64,000 nucleotides of DNA, taken from the NCBI RefSeq assembly GCF_003052605.1, contig NZ_QASO01000130.1:148577-212576 (forward strand). Direction: 5' to 3'. Positions 26,522-36,833 of the stretch are shown here, one piece after another. Within the stretch, counting starts at the first letter, position 1. Every line of letters begins with the position of its first letter. The notes below the pieces were generated by a model. That model did not search any database, was not told the DNA's origin, and saw only the letters and a list, made by a program, of their open reading frames with translations. The DNA comes from Ectopseudomonas oleovorans (GTDB lineage Bacteria > Pseudomonadota > Gammaproteobacteria > Pseudomonadales > Pseudomonadaceae). The translations under genes and the position numbers were made by a program.

Positions 26522-27244
26522 ATGCTCAAGAAACTGACTCTCGCCACCGTTGCCGCCAGCGCCGTGACCGCCAGCAGCTTCGCCGTCGCCGAAACCCTCT
26601 CCAGCCCTGTTGGCGACTTCGACGTCAGCATGAACGTCGGCCTGACCTCGGACTACATCTTCCGTGGCATTTCGCAGACCCAGGGCAACGGCGCGATCCA
26701 GGGCGGTCTGGACGTGGCCCATGAAAATGGCCTGTACATTGGCACCTGGGCTTCCAACGTCGACTTCGGCGGTGACGCTTCGGTGGAGTTCGACTACTAC
26801 CTGGGCTTTGGCAACGACATCACCGAGAACATTTCCTACGACCTGGGCTGGATCAAGTACGACTACCCAGGCGAGAGCGCGCTGAACTTCAGCGAGTACT
26901 ACGGCAGCCTGAGCGCCTACGGCCTCACGGTCGGTGCGGCCTATTCCGATGACTTCGGCGGCAGCGACACCACCCTCTACTCCTACGTCTACTATGAGTA
27001 CGCCCTGCCCTACGACGTCGGCCTGGCCCTGCAGTACGGCAAGTACGATTTCAAGGACGCCACCTTCGGCAACGACGATTCCTACAACGACTGGTCCATC
27101 GGCCTGAGCAAGACGCTGGTCGGCCTCGACTTCGGCCTGACCTACAGCGACACCAGCCTGAGCGGCAGCGAATGCGCAGGCTTCGTCGGCAAGGACGACT
27201 ACTGCGACGCGACCTTAGTGGTCTCGGTTTCCAAGACCCTGTAA
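26522..27244 (+). CDS. TorF-family putative outer-membrane porin
   Basis: 240 residues with a signal peptide (MLKKLTLATVAASAVTASSFAVA, cleaved near AVA-ET), then VSMNVGLTSDYIFRGISQTQ, the hallmark of the Gcw_chp/TorF family, and alternating beta strands ending in TLVVSVSKTL with a nearly terminal aromatic-poor strand. It is probably an outer-membrane channel. The sigma-54 promoter and the known neighbourhood of such genes near glnK-amtB in pseudomonads suggest a nitrogen link. Codon use is that of core Pseudomonas genes; it seems to be a captured chromosomal segment. Confidence 0.88.
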   Translation: MLKKLTLATVAASAVTASSFAVAETLSSPVGDFDVSMNVGLTSDYIFRGISQTQGNGAIQGGLDVAHENGLYIGTWASNVDFGGDASVEFDYYLGFGNDITENISYDLGWIKYDYPGESALNFSEYYGSLSAYGLTVGAAYSDDFGGSDTTLYSYVYYEYALPYDVGLALQYGKYDFKDATFGNDDSYNDWSIGLSKTLVGLDFGLTYSDTSLSGSECAGFVGKDDYCDATLVVSVSKTL

Positions 27245-27264
27245 GCGGGACTGCGGTAGAAAAA

Positions 27265-27297
27265 GGGGGGCGCCGAATCGGCGCCCCCCTTTTTTGT
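27265..27297 (+). terminator. Terminator after torF-like gene
   Basis: GGGGGGCGCCG-aat-CGGCGCCCCCC then TTTTTT; an 11-bp all-GC stem 20 bp past the stop. Confidence 0.92.
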
Positions 27298-27456
27298 TCG
27301 CGCCTCGCGGCTCCCAGCCTCCGCCTGCGATTGGAGCCGTCTCGTCGGCGACCGGGCTACCGTTGCGCCGCGCCTGGTACTGATCGTGGCGGAAACCCGC
27401 GCCGTGCGCGCTTCACTCCGCAGCGGCTCCGTCCATGGGCTACGAAACCGCCAAAG

Positions 27457-27485
27457 CGCAACGCCGGGCAGAACCCGGCGTTGCG
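27457..27485. repeat. Perfect 12-bp hairpin repeat
   Basis: CGCAACGCCGGG and CCCGGCGTTGCG face each other across cagaa. It resembles Pseudomonas REP hairpins that follow genes; 27298-27653 holds no gene apart from this. Confidence 0.6.
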
Positions 27486-27653
27486 TACCCCCTAGCAGGC
27501 CGTTGAAAAACTCGGCTTCAACTGCCCCAACCCGTCCGGTTTGGCGCTTTTTCAAGCGCTTTGGCCTAACGGAGTCCACACAAGGCCTGACTTCAGGCCT
27601 TTTTGACAGGTTTCAGCACCACGTTCACGCCTTTCTGCGGATTTCGGAGCATC

Positions 27654-27830
27654 GTGACCGGCCGTTTCGGTTGATCGTGACCGGTCATTTCGCTAACGCG
27701 TGACCGCTGATTTCGCTAACAACGTGACCGATTTTCCACCTGTTCCGAAACAGGCGGTCACGGCTTTGCGCCAACAGCGCCTTGGCACTGCGCCGCTGTT
27801 GCTTGGGCCGCAGCGAATCGGCTTTTAGCG
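27654..27830 (-). mobile_element. Solo end of an IS21-like element with four terminal repeats
   Basis: GTGACC repeats start at 27654, 27677, 27700 and 27724, spaced 23, 23 and 24 bp, each followed by a TTTCG-like core. Multiple 20-25 bp terminal repeats are typical of IS21-family ends. The adjacent minus-strand frame reads KQQRRSAKALLAQSRDRLFRN, a plausible transposition-protein tail. The rest of the element is gone, replaced at about 27850 by modC sequence. Confidence 0.65.
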
Positions 27831-27854
27831 CCTGCTCCAGCGTGGCGTGAACCC

Positions 27855-28535
27855 GATCTGCTCTCGGGTGGCGAACGTCAGCGAGTCGGCATAGCTCGCG
27901 CCCTGGCGGTCAGCCCGCGCCTGCTTCTGCTGGACGAGCCGCTGGCCGCGCTCGACCTAAAGCGCAAACAGGAGATCCTGCCCTATCTGGAGCGGCTGCA
28001 CGACGAGCTTTCCATCCCGGTTCTCTACGTCAGCCACTCCCCAGACGAAGTGGCACGGCTGGCCGATTACCTGGTAGCAATTGAGTCAGGGCGGGTGTTG
28101 GCTGCTGGCCCCCTAGCCGAAACGCTGGCCCGCCTCGATTTACCGTTCCGGCTCGGTGACGATGCCGGAGCAGTGCTTGATGCCACGGTGGGCGAAGTAG
28201 ACAAGGATTGGCACCTGGTGCGCGTGGATTTCGCGGGTGGCAGTCTGTGGGCGCGCGATCAGGGCCTGTCTGTCGGCCGCCGTGTCAGGGTGCGCGTCCT
28301 GGCGCGAGACGTGAGCTTGGCCGAACAACCGGGGAGGAGCAGCATTCAAAATGTGCTGCGCGGCCAGGTCGATGCCATCGGCAACGACGAACATCCCGGC
28401 CTGGCGCTAGTGCGCGTCCGGGTTGGCGATGCCATGCTGTTGGCTCGGCTGACCAAGCGGGCGGTTACTTCGCTCAGCGTGACGCCTGGGCAAACCCTGT
28501 GGGTGCAGGTGAAGTCGGTTGCCCTGATGGAGTGA
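27855..28535 (+). pseudogene. modC: 3' part of ModC, molybdate ABC transporter ATPase
   Basis: The frame begins abruptly at DLLSGGERQRVGIARALA (ABC signature), followed by Walker B LLLLDEPLAALD, the H-loop YVSHSPDEVARLADY, and a TOBE/Mop molybdate-binding domain (from AGAVLDATVGEV to QVKSVALME). The Walker A half, about 130 residues, is missing, and no modA or modB is nearby. It cannot power transport and is a captured fragment. Confidence 0.85.
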
Positions 28536-28613
28536 GCGCCGTGTCCCCTTCCCAGCTTGATACGACTTTGCCGTTTTCTCGATCCATCCATTCGACAGCG
28601 AAGGAGCAAGAGC

Positions 28614-28919
28614 ATGCTATTGCCGGGAGCAGAAGCACTGGGAATGACTCACAACCAATGCCTGGAGCTGCTTGAAAGCGCCGAGGACACGCTCGACTTC
28701 CTGACCTCCAGCCTGACCTACCTGATCCATGCGGAAAGCCAGCAGGCGCAACCAGATGCTGGACTGATCGCTGAGTGGGAAGCCTTGGATCAGGAGGTGT
28801 TCGAGGTGCAGCATGCGTTGCTGGGTTCGGACGTAGAGACCTATCGGCAGGTCATCAAGACCTATGGTCAGCGCAACCGCGAGCTGCGCCCGGTTGTTGA
28901 TCGGTACATGGCGAAGTAG
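28614..28919 (+). CDS. Small helical protein of unknown function downstream of modC
   Basis: 101 residues from ATG 28614 with AAGGAGCAAG before it. The sequence (MLLPGAEALGMTHNQCLELLESAEDTLDFL) predicts an all-alpha soluble protein. It follows the modC fragment by 78 bp and was probably captured with it. No family is recognised. Confidence 0.6.
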   Translation: MLLPGAEALGMTHNQCLELLESAEDTLDFLTSSLTYLIHAESQQAQPDAGLIAEWEALDQEVFEVQHALLGSDVETYRQVIKTYGQRNRELRPVVDRYMAK

Positions 28920-29913
28920 CTGACGGCTCGATGGCTGGCTGTACAGGACGCCCTGCACCAGAGCGTTTGCCGCCCCATTGTCCCCGCACGTCTTCTCGGC
29001 ATCGGTGCCAGCCCTCGGCCCGTATGAGCATTGGCCAAATCAGCAGCGGATGTTCATGTAGGTGCTGATTGATCAGTCGGTAAATCTGGTGGGCCTTGGG
29101 GGGCAGGCCATCAGGGCTGTGCAGTAGGTCAAGCAGCATGCCCACGGCATTGCCATCGTTGAACTCCTGCTGCCGTTCGCCAAGCAATTGCCACAACAGT
29201 GGGCGACGCTCCGTCAGCCAGGCCGCAATGCTCTGTTCGGGGAGCAGCACCACGGGAGTGAAGAGCCCTTCATGGAACTCCGTCACTTCCTTGGTCAGGA
29301 TGCGATTTACCGCCTTATCGAACCGCTCTCTTTGGCGAACGCCTGACTTGTAGCGTGCCGCCGCAGCTTGCATTCCGACCTCATCCTGAAGCGGAACATT
29401 GGGAGAGTGGTGTGCACAGAGTTTTCTTCCTGGTAATGGCTGCCGCCAACACAACGTGCAAAAGCTAAACGGATCAACTCGCTGGCCATTTTCCAAGCGC
29501 AAATGACTCTGCACGGGGATCTTCAGTTGAGTACACATGCTGAGGAAGTAGGTGACCTCAATGACAGTCGGGAACGTGTACTCCCTTGGCGGCCAAGTCG
29601 TGTAGTGATGGATAAGCTCCACTGCCTTCATTACTTCAAACAGCTGGGGGTTGTTGCTCTTACCAACACAGCACCCCAGGTCGGCATAAATTCCCCAGAT
29701 GCCATTCCAGGTCGCTATGCGCTGCCCATAAAGCACATGGCAATGCTCAGGCGGGATCAGGGGCTGTAGATACTGCCTGATCAGTCGCAGCGCGATTGCG
29801 GGCGTAACAGCTATGTCAGCAGCGTGCAGCCTGATTGCCCAGAGGGCAACCGCTACGTCCTCGTATACGAAAGAGTCGAGAAGTTCATCGTCCAGGTAGA
29901 AAGGCAAAATCAA
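28855..29913 (-). CDS. Unrecognised island protein with a Cys/His cluster; 3' end probably replaced
   Basis: 352 residues starting MILPFYLDDELLDSFVYEDVA. The middle has FCTLCWRQPLPGRKLCAHHSP, a C-x2-C...C-x2-H cluster suggesting a zinc-ribbon, followed by a basic helical part. A conserved-looking QWGGKRSGAGRP lies near residue 320, but the last 30 residues (PVQPAIEPSATSP...) are read antisense through the end of the 28614 gene, so the native end is likely lost near 28960. It is divergent from the AlpA-like gene at 29993. It resembles accessory proteins of integrative elements in style only; no function is assigned. Confidence 0.5.
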   Translation of the reverse strand: MILPFYLDDELLDSFVYEDVAVALWAIRLHAADIAVTPAIALRLIRQYLQPLIPPEHCHVLYGQRIATWNGIWGIYADLGCCVGKSNNPQLFEVMKAVELIHHYTTWPPREYTFPTVIEVTYFLSMCTQLKIPVQSHLRLENGQRVDPFSFCTLCWRQPLPGRKLCAHHSPNVPLQDEVGMQAAAARYKSGVRQRERFDKAVNRILTKEVTEFHEGLFTPVVLLPEQSIAAWLTERRPLLWQLLGERQQEFNDGNAVGMLLDLLHSPDGLPPKAHQIYRLINQHLHEHPLLIWPMLIRAEGWHRCREDVRGQWGGKRSGAGRPVQPAIEPSATSPCTDQQPGAARGCADHRS

Positions 29914-29992
29914 GTGTCCAATCTGGCTAGTAGTTGGGCATCCACCAACTGCCTAGCATGCGCTATCGGGATATTGCAGTGCAGGCAAGGGG

Positions 29993-30190
29993 ATGACGGT
30001 GGAGACGATGACACTCATGGAGGTGAGCCAGATTCTCAGGATTTCTGAGCATACGGCCCGCAACCGGCTGAGCATGGGCCTGCCGATGCCGCCTTCGTTC
30101 CGCGTCGGCCGCCGCCGTTTGTTCCTCAAGCAGGAGGTCGAGCGGTGGCTGGCCGCACAGGCTGGTGTATCCGGCAGCTACGACCACTAA
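29993..30190 (+). CDS. AlpA/excisionase-like small DNA-binding protein
   Basis: 65 residues (MTVETMTLMEVSQILRISEH); translation could also begin at the ATG at 30008, which has GGTGGAGACG before it. The core MEVSQILRISEHTARNRLSMGLP, then PSFRVGRRRLFLKQEVERWLA, is the MerR-like winged helix of AlpA/Xis regulators. Such proteins control or assist integrases, yet no integrase is present nearby. Confidence 0.75.
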   Translation: MTVETMTLMEVSQILRISEHTARNRLSMGLPMPPSFRVGRRRLFLKQEVERWLAAQAGVSGSYDH

Positions 30191-30257
30191 GGCCCAGAAA
30201 CGCTACAGGACATCACGCTATCGATTAGGTCATGCGGGCAACAAAAACTGTGGACGC

Positions 30258-30293
30258 AAAAAAGGCCCGGAGCAGCAACTCCGAGCCTTTTTC
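30258..30293. terminator. Terminator after the AlpA-like gene
   Basis: AAAAAAGGC(C)CGGAG-cagcaa-CTCCGAGCCTTTTT: stem of about 10 bp with one bulge, A-run and T-run on either side. Confidence 0.75.
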
Positions 30294-30415
30294 TAGATGA
30301 CATAAGCACCTTCAACGCTTGTGGATTCTCAGCGTCCTTCTATCGGCTGTCAAGGCCGAGGGGCAGGTACTGCCTGCCGTTCAGCGCCCCACCCACGGGG
30401 CACGAAGGAGTATGG

Positions 30416-31420
30416 ATGAGAGTCAGGATTGAACCGCGCCTGCTGCGCGAGGCAGTGCGCCTGCACTATGGCACACGTCTATCGACACGCGAAATCGCTC
30501 ATAGCACTGGGCTTTCGCGCAACAGTCTAAAGCGTTTGTGCCGCCACTTGGAAAGCATCGATCTCGATGTGGATCAATTAGCTGGGTGGAGCGACGAGCA
30601 ACTTTATGAACGCTTGGGTATCAAGCCGTTCAACGGCTTCCGCTTGAAAGCCTGCCCTGACTGGAACTGGGTGCATGCGGAAATGCGTAACCCCAGCGTC
30701 ACCCTGGAACTGCTATGGCGTGAGTGGCGGGCTACCGAGCCAGACGGCATCGCCTATTCACAGTTCACTGCAAGCTATCGCAGCTTTGTGCAGCAGCAAC
30801 CATTGGCAATGCGTCAGCTGCATCAGCCTGGCGACAAGCTGTTTTTGGACTTCTCCGGCAAGACCATGCCGATCTATCTGGACGGCCAATCAGAACCTCG
30901 CCTGGCGCAAATCTTTGTCGGCGTACTGGGCTACTCCAGCTACACCTTCGCCTGCGCCGTGTGGAGTCAGCGGATCGAGGACTGGATGCACTGCCATGTG
31001 CAGGCCTTCAATTTCTTCGCGGGTGTGCCCCGCCTACTGGTTCCCGACAACCTCAAGGCAGCTGTGATCAAGCACGGCAAGGATGAAGTCCAGCTCAACC
31101 TGATCTATCAGCAACTGGCCCACCATTACCAGGCCATTATCCTGCCGGCCCGCCCGCGTAGACCCAAAGACAAAGGCAAAGTAGAGGCCGGGGTGAAGCT
31201 GGTTCAACGCTGGCTGCTGGCGGCCCTGCGCCACCGCCGTTTCTTCAGCTTGGCAGAACTCAATCAGGCCATCCTGGAGTTGCTGCCGGCATTCAATCAA
31301 CGCCCGTTCAAACGCCAGCCTGGCAGCAGTCGGCACAGCCTATTCGTCGAGGTGGAGCAGCCCGCGCTCCAGCCGCTGCCGATCCACGCCTATGGCCAAG
31401 GCTTACCGCGACCAGCTTGA
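30416..31420 (+). pseudogene. istA: IS21-family transposase IstA, C-terminal third deleted
   Basis: 334 residues. It has an N-terminal helix-turn-helix (YGTRLSTREIAHSTGLSRNSLKRL) and the catalytic core (KLFLDFSGKTMPIY, VPDNLKAAV, KDKGKVEAGVKLVQRW). Family members are about 500 residues; here the protein ends as QPLPIHAYGQGLPRPA because its frame runs into the start of istB. The DNA junction is near 31385-31392. An internal deletion of roughly 0.5 kb is the simplest explanation. No left IS21 end is visible upstream. Confidence 0.85.
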
Positions 31421-32078
31421 GCAACCGCGCATGCAGGAACTGCCCTTCGATGACCGCTTGGGCCTGATGGTGGATCGTGAACTCAGCGAACGCGAGAACC
31501 GCAAGCTGTCTCGCCTACTGAAGCAGGCGAAGTTGCGCTATGCCGCGCACCTGGAAGATGTGGATTACCGCAGCAGTCGCGGTCTGGATAAGCAAGTGAT
31601 CGCCGGTCTGGCGGGATGCTCCTGGATTGGTCAGCAACAGAACCTGCTGCTGACCGGAGCCACCGGCACAGGTAAGAGTTGGCTCGCCTGCGCATTTGGT
31701 AGCCAGGCCTGCCGACAGGGCTACTCTGTGATCTATAAAAGCGCCTCGAAACTCTATGAAGAGCTGCAAATCGCCATTGGCGATGGCTCTCTGCCCAAGT
31801 ACCGAACAGCCTTGAGCAAAGTCCACCTGCTTATCCTTGATGACTTCGGTCTGGCTCCGGTAGAACCCACGGTGGGGTATACCTTGCTGGATATTGTCGA
31901 TCAGCGCATGCAGACCGGCTCGCTGATCATCACCAGCCAATTCCCTACTGAGCACTGGCACAGCATGTTCAACGACGCCACATTGGCCGAGGCCATCCTG
32001 GATCGCATTGTCCACCGCTCACACCGTATCGGGCTCAAGGGCGAGTCCTTGCGCAAGCAGGCTGCCAAGGCGCAGTGA
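31392..32078 (+). pseudogene. istB: IS21-family helper ATPase IstB, N-terminus deleted
   Basis: 228 residues readable. The sequence begins at MAKAYRDQLEQPRMQELPFDDR, which in relatives is internal, after a short helix ending in GMAKAY. The AAA+ core is intact: Walker A LLTGATGTGKSWLACA, Walker B LLILDDFGL, and the arginine-rich end RIVHRSHRI. The native start has been lost with the istA tail. The protein could fold but lacks its IstA-facing N-terminal piece. Confidence 0.85.
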
Positions 32079-32085
32079 TCGACAA

Positions 32086-32110
32086 CGAAGGGGGCAATGC
32101 CCCCTTCGCT
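32086..32110 (+). terminator. Terminator-like hairpin after istB
   Basis: CGAAGGGGGCA-atg-CCCCCTTCG lies 10 bp after the istB stop, followed by CTATTTTCG. Confidence 0.7.
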
Positions 32111-32137
32111 ATTTTCGCGCCCGCGAAAATGAATGAG

Positions 32138-32461
32138 TCACTGAGCCTGCATCTCTAGGTGACGCAAGCAGGTATTCAGCACGGCCTCGCCGGTATGTCT
32201 GAAATCCCCCTTTAGCCAGGCCTCCAGGCAAGATGCCTCAACTCCTGTCACTGCCGACGCCTGATCCAGTCCCAGCGCCTTGGCAGAGATAGCATCACCG
32301 ATTCGCACGACGAGCATGGCTTTTCGCCGCATTAGCTCGGCATCTGCACACCCGAGATCGGCATAAGCATTTTGACTGCCTTCTTCAATCAATTGCGGCG
32401 ACCTACGAGGAAGGGGAAGTGGATAGTTTAGCGCTTGAGGGTGGGTCAGAATCATCAGCAT
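32138..32461 (-). CDS. HigA/XRE-like antitoxin-type protein inside the IS21 right arm
   Basis: Up to 107 residues; the true start is uncertain and the first 25 codons lie in the IS end. The stretch NAYADLGCADAELMRRKAMLVVRI, then GLDQASAVTGVEASCLEAWLKGDF, follows the plan of HigA2-type antitoxins (FADLG...DAEE...KA.L...I...GLTQ..AA..LGI....S..L.G.F). It opposes istB and lies between istB and the terminal repeats, so it is a passenger of the insertion sequence. No toxin gene accompanies it. Confidence 0.55.
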   Translation of the reverse strand: MLMILTHPQALNYPLPLPRRSPQLIEEGSQNAYADLGCADAELMRRKAMLVVRIGDAISAKALGLDQASAVTGVEASCLEAWLKGDFRHTGEAVLNTCLRHLEMQAQ

Positions 32462-32558
32462 GGTGGATCACAATCACTGGAATGGGTGGATCAGCACCTC
32501 CAGCGCGAGTGGGTCAGATCCAGTGGAATAAAGTGTCAGAACCACCAGCGCCCACACA
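32442..32558. repeat. Right end of the IS21 element: five terminal repeats
   Basis: Repeats begin at 32442, 32464, 32487, 32510 and 32532 with GTGGGTCAG, GTGGATCAC, GTGGATCAG, GTGGGTCAG and AGTGTCAGA, spaced 22-23 bp. The element ends near CACACA at 32558 within tnsB. Confidence 0.8.
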
Positions 32559-34014
32559 ACCGACCGGTCAAGCTGGCCAAGCCCCAGTTCCACAGCATGA
32601 CTGGAATCGCCGGCAGATCGCCCGGCATTCCCGCAGCCCTGTCGTATTTGCTCAGGGTGTGGAAATTGTTGTGGTGGAGGATGCCGGCAATGATGATTTT
32701 CGTGAATTCGGGCAAGGTCAGACTGGCATCAAGCCTGTAGTCGTGGCCACCTCGCTTCCGGCTGGTAGTGTCCTCGACCACACCGCTGGCGTAAGGCTTG
32801 AAACGCTCCTGCACCGTTCGAAAATAGCGCTCGACGATGCCCTTGGCATCACCTCGCCTGGCCGGTGCGTTCTCGATGCGGACGCCGAAGGCTTGGGAAA
32901 ATGCCTCAACCTTGGTGCCGTTCAGTTCGCCCTTATCGGCCAGTATCACATCCGGCAAACCCTTGACCGGCCAATCGCTGGCATCGATCTCCAAACCATA
33001 CTGGCGACAATACTCGACCTTGTCGGCGACCGTGTTGGCCAATGCCACCATGGCACTGACCCAGGAGGGCCCCTCGAATCCGACGTACATACCAACGACC
33101 ATGCGGCTGAACACGTCGAGCACCATGTAAACGACAGGCCTGCCGACGATAAGGCTGCGGTCATGCTCTGAAACCAGATAAATATCTGCGATGGTGGCAT
33201 CTATTTGGTAACGGTATCCTGGACCCAGGGTCTCAGTCGTCGATGTGCTGTTGAGCGGCCGGAAGTCCTTGGCAAAGTCCACTGCGGACATCCTGCGCGG
33301 CAAGGTGTCGGTGAAATGATATTCGCGCCCATAGAAGTACCGGAACTGCCCCAATGTAGGCAGTTCGGAGGTCGGCAGCTCCGGCTGAACAGCACGGAGC
33401 AGGTTCAGCCCGGAGGCGTAGGCATCAGGAATGGACGGATGTTTTTCCTTGAGCAAGCGTTCCTCGATGACCCGGCGAAAAATGCGCTCGATATCCGGCG
33501 TGACATTACGCCCTTTCCCCGCCATCACCACTCTTGGCCTGCCCAGCTTGGCTCTGTTCGGCCTTCGGCGCTTGCCACGGGCACCCGAGTTGACATAGTC
33601 CGGCAAGAGGGCGTTCCTACACATGCCTCGTTGCCAGTAGCGCCTCAGTAATCTGTACACCGTCTGTTTGGTGACACCATGGCGTTGCATGATGCTTCCG
33701 ACAATGAGCCCTCTGGGGCGCCGCACGAAAAGCTGGGGATCGTGCATATAATCCGCCAGCATCGCCCACGCCTCATCACGTTTCAGCTGGTCAGGGGAGC
33801 CTGCCTCCACCTCCCGAAGGACCGTCTCCTCGAAGGGATCGCCAATGCTCTCCAGCTCACCCTCAATAATCAGACGCTCCAGCTCTGCAACCGATATCGA
33901 TTCGGGCAGCGCCGTGTCCAAATCGATATCAATCCAGACAGCCTGCTCGGTACCGGACCAGAGCAGGCGCTTTCGGAGCTCTCCCATACGGAACACCTGA
34001 TTAACGGACAACAC
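32536..34014 (-). pseudogene. tnsB: TnsB-type DDE transposase truncated by IS21
   Basis: 492 codons. Real tnsB sequence runs from 34014 (MLSVNQVFRMGELRKRLLWS) to about 32570, ending LWNWGLASLTGRL; the last six residues (CGRWWF) come from the inserted IS21 end. The catalytic triad is present: Asp in YQIDATIADIYLV, Asp in DVILADKGELNG, Glu in GDAKGIVERYFRTVQ. Tn7 TnsB has about 700 residues, so the C-terminal part that contacts TnsC is lost. It overlaps tnsA by 14 bp in the usual order. Confidence 0.9.
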
Positions 34015-34828
34015 TGATCAGCTCCTGATGAATCTGATGAGGGTTGGCAGCTAGATCCTTCGGCTTCAGCACGCGGTAAGGGGTGTCAAGATCGAAGAGA
34101 AACCAGTGCCGAGCCAGCAGCTGGCGTAGCCAATAGAGTGCTTGACCAGCCTCCAGTTGGCCGGAAGTATCCATTTCCTGGGCAATGGCGGTCAGCTTCC
34201 GGTCTGGGTGACGCTGAAACTCGAGCAAAAACAGCTGCTGATAGTGTGCGAGATCATCCTGTGCAATGTCGTCTTCAGCATGGGCCGGATAGAGCCATTG
34301 GATATTGGCAAATGCCTCTCTGGATACCTCGCGCTCCGTGATGATGAACCAGGGAATCCCTTTTTCCTGCCAGTAGCGCCTTTCAAGTTCAAGTCTCTCG
34401 ATGACTTCCGGCTTCTGCAGATCGGCACTGTACTTGGCCTGGATCGCGACGGATGGGCGCTGGGGGTCATCAAAATCCACCAGGAAATCGCTGGTCAGAA
34501 CCTGAGGGATTCCTTTGTAGCGACCGTGAGCAAGGCCAAGTTCCTCGGCGATGCGCACCGTATCTTCGGCCCGCATCGGGAACTGCTCACGGATATCAGT
34601 GACCTGGGGAGACCGATCCAAGGTCAGGAAAATGGCCAGTTCAAGATCGGATAAAAGATGGTGCAGACGCCGGGTCTTGCTGCCAGGCAGGCGGTGGGAG
34701 CGCCCCAACGAGGACACATCCCTGGTGTAGATGAACGGCTTGTAGTCCCGTCCCTGGCCTTGGCCACGCCCCTCCTTGAGCCTTCTATCAATCTGTGCCT
34801 GGGTCAGGCCCTTGAATGTTCCAGACAT
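34001..34828 (-). CDS. tnsA: TnsA-type endonuclease of a Tn7-like transposon
   Basis: 275 residues from ATG 34828 (MSGTFKGLTQAQIDRRLKEG); an upstream ATG at 34846 is possible. The nuclease triad is recognisable: Glu in LLSDLELAIFLTLD, Asp in VLTSDFLVDFDD and Lys in SVAIQAKYSADL. The C-terminal winged domain (ALYWLRQLLARHWFLFDL) follows. TnsA cuts the 5' ends while TnsB joins the 3' ends, giving cut-and-paste transposition. It is the gene nearest the glmS-proximal end, as in Tn7. It is complete but has no functional TnsB partner in this window. Confidence 0.92.
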   Translation of the reverse strand: MSGTFKGLTQAQIDRRLKEGRGQGQGRDYKPFIYTRDVSSLGRSHRLPGSKTRRLHHLLSDLELAIFLTLDRSPQVTDIREQFPMRAEDTVRIAEELGLAHGRYKGIPQVLTSDFLVDFDDPQRPSVAIQAKYSADLQKPEVIERLELERRYWQEKGIPWFIITEREVSREAFANIQWLYPAHAEDDIAQDDLAHYQQLFLLEFQRHPDRKLTAIAQEMDTSGQLEAGQALYWLRQLLARHWFLFDLDTPYRVLKPKDLAANPHQIHQELISVVR

Positions 34829-34882
34829 GAAAAAGCCTGCATCCACCGTGTCGATGACCTCAACATAGCGGATACAGGCTTA

Positions 34883-34941
34883 GGATGAAACTTTATTTGT
34901 AAGGATGATACTTTATTTGTACGGATGAAACTTTATTTGCA
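34883..34941. repeat. Right end of the Tn7-like element: three 20-bp TnsB-site repeats
   Basis: GGATGAAACTTTATTTGTA (34883), GGATGATACTTTATTTGTA (34903) and GGATGAAACTTTATTTGCA (34923) repeat with an exact 20-bp period. Read inward from the end they begin TGCAAATAAAG, the TG...CA form expected for a terminus. The final base (34941) is 31 bp from the glmS stop codon. Confidence 0.85.
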
Positions 34942-34972
34942 TCCCACAACCGCTTGATCACGTCCTCACGCT

Positions 34973-34980
<8 letters not shown>
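34942..34980. other. attTn7-type insertion site at the 3' end of glmS
   Basis: The element abuts sequence about 30 bp beyond the glmS stop. Tn7 itself inserts about 25 bp past glmS, guided by TnsD binding to the glmS 3' end, so the position implies a TnsD-type targeting protein that is now missing. Confidence 0.75.
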
Positions 34981-36823
<1,843 letters not shown>

Positions 36824-36833
36824 GGGGCTCTCC

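Noticed and set aside
27654..27730. Four evenly spaced repeats as a CRISPR array
   Set aside because: Repeats are only GTGACC-plus-core at 23-bp steps with no spacers of constant length; they fit IS21 terminal repeats. No cas genes occur in the window.
32138..32461. A complete HigBA toxin-antitoxin system
   Set aside because: Only the antitoxin-like half is visible; neither side encodes a RelE/HigB-type toxin.
32419..33171. A 250-codon plus-strand frame antisense to tnsB
   Set aside because: It starts in the IS21 repeats and runs antisense through the recognised tnsB catalytic domain; composition is not protein-like.
34883..34941. Three 20-bp repeats as a plasmid-type iteron origin
   Set aside because: They lie at the end of a tnsA-tnsB element beside glmS and share the inverted word with the left end; no replication initiator gene is present.
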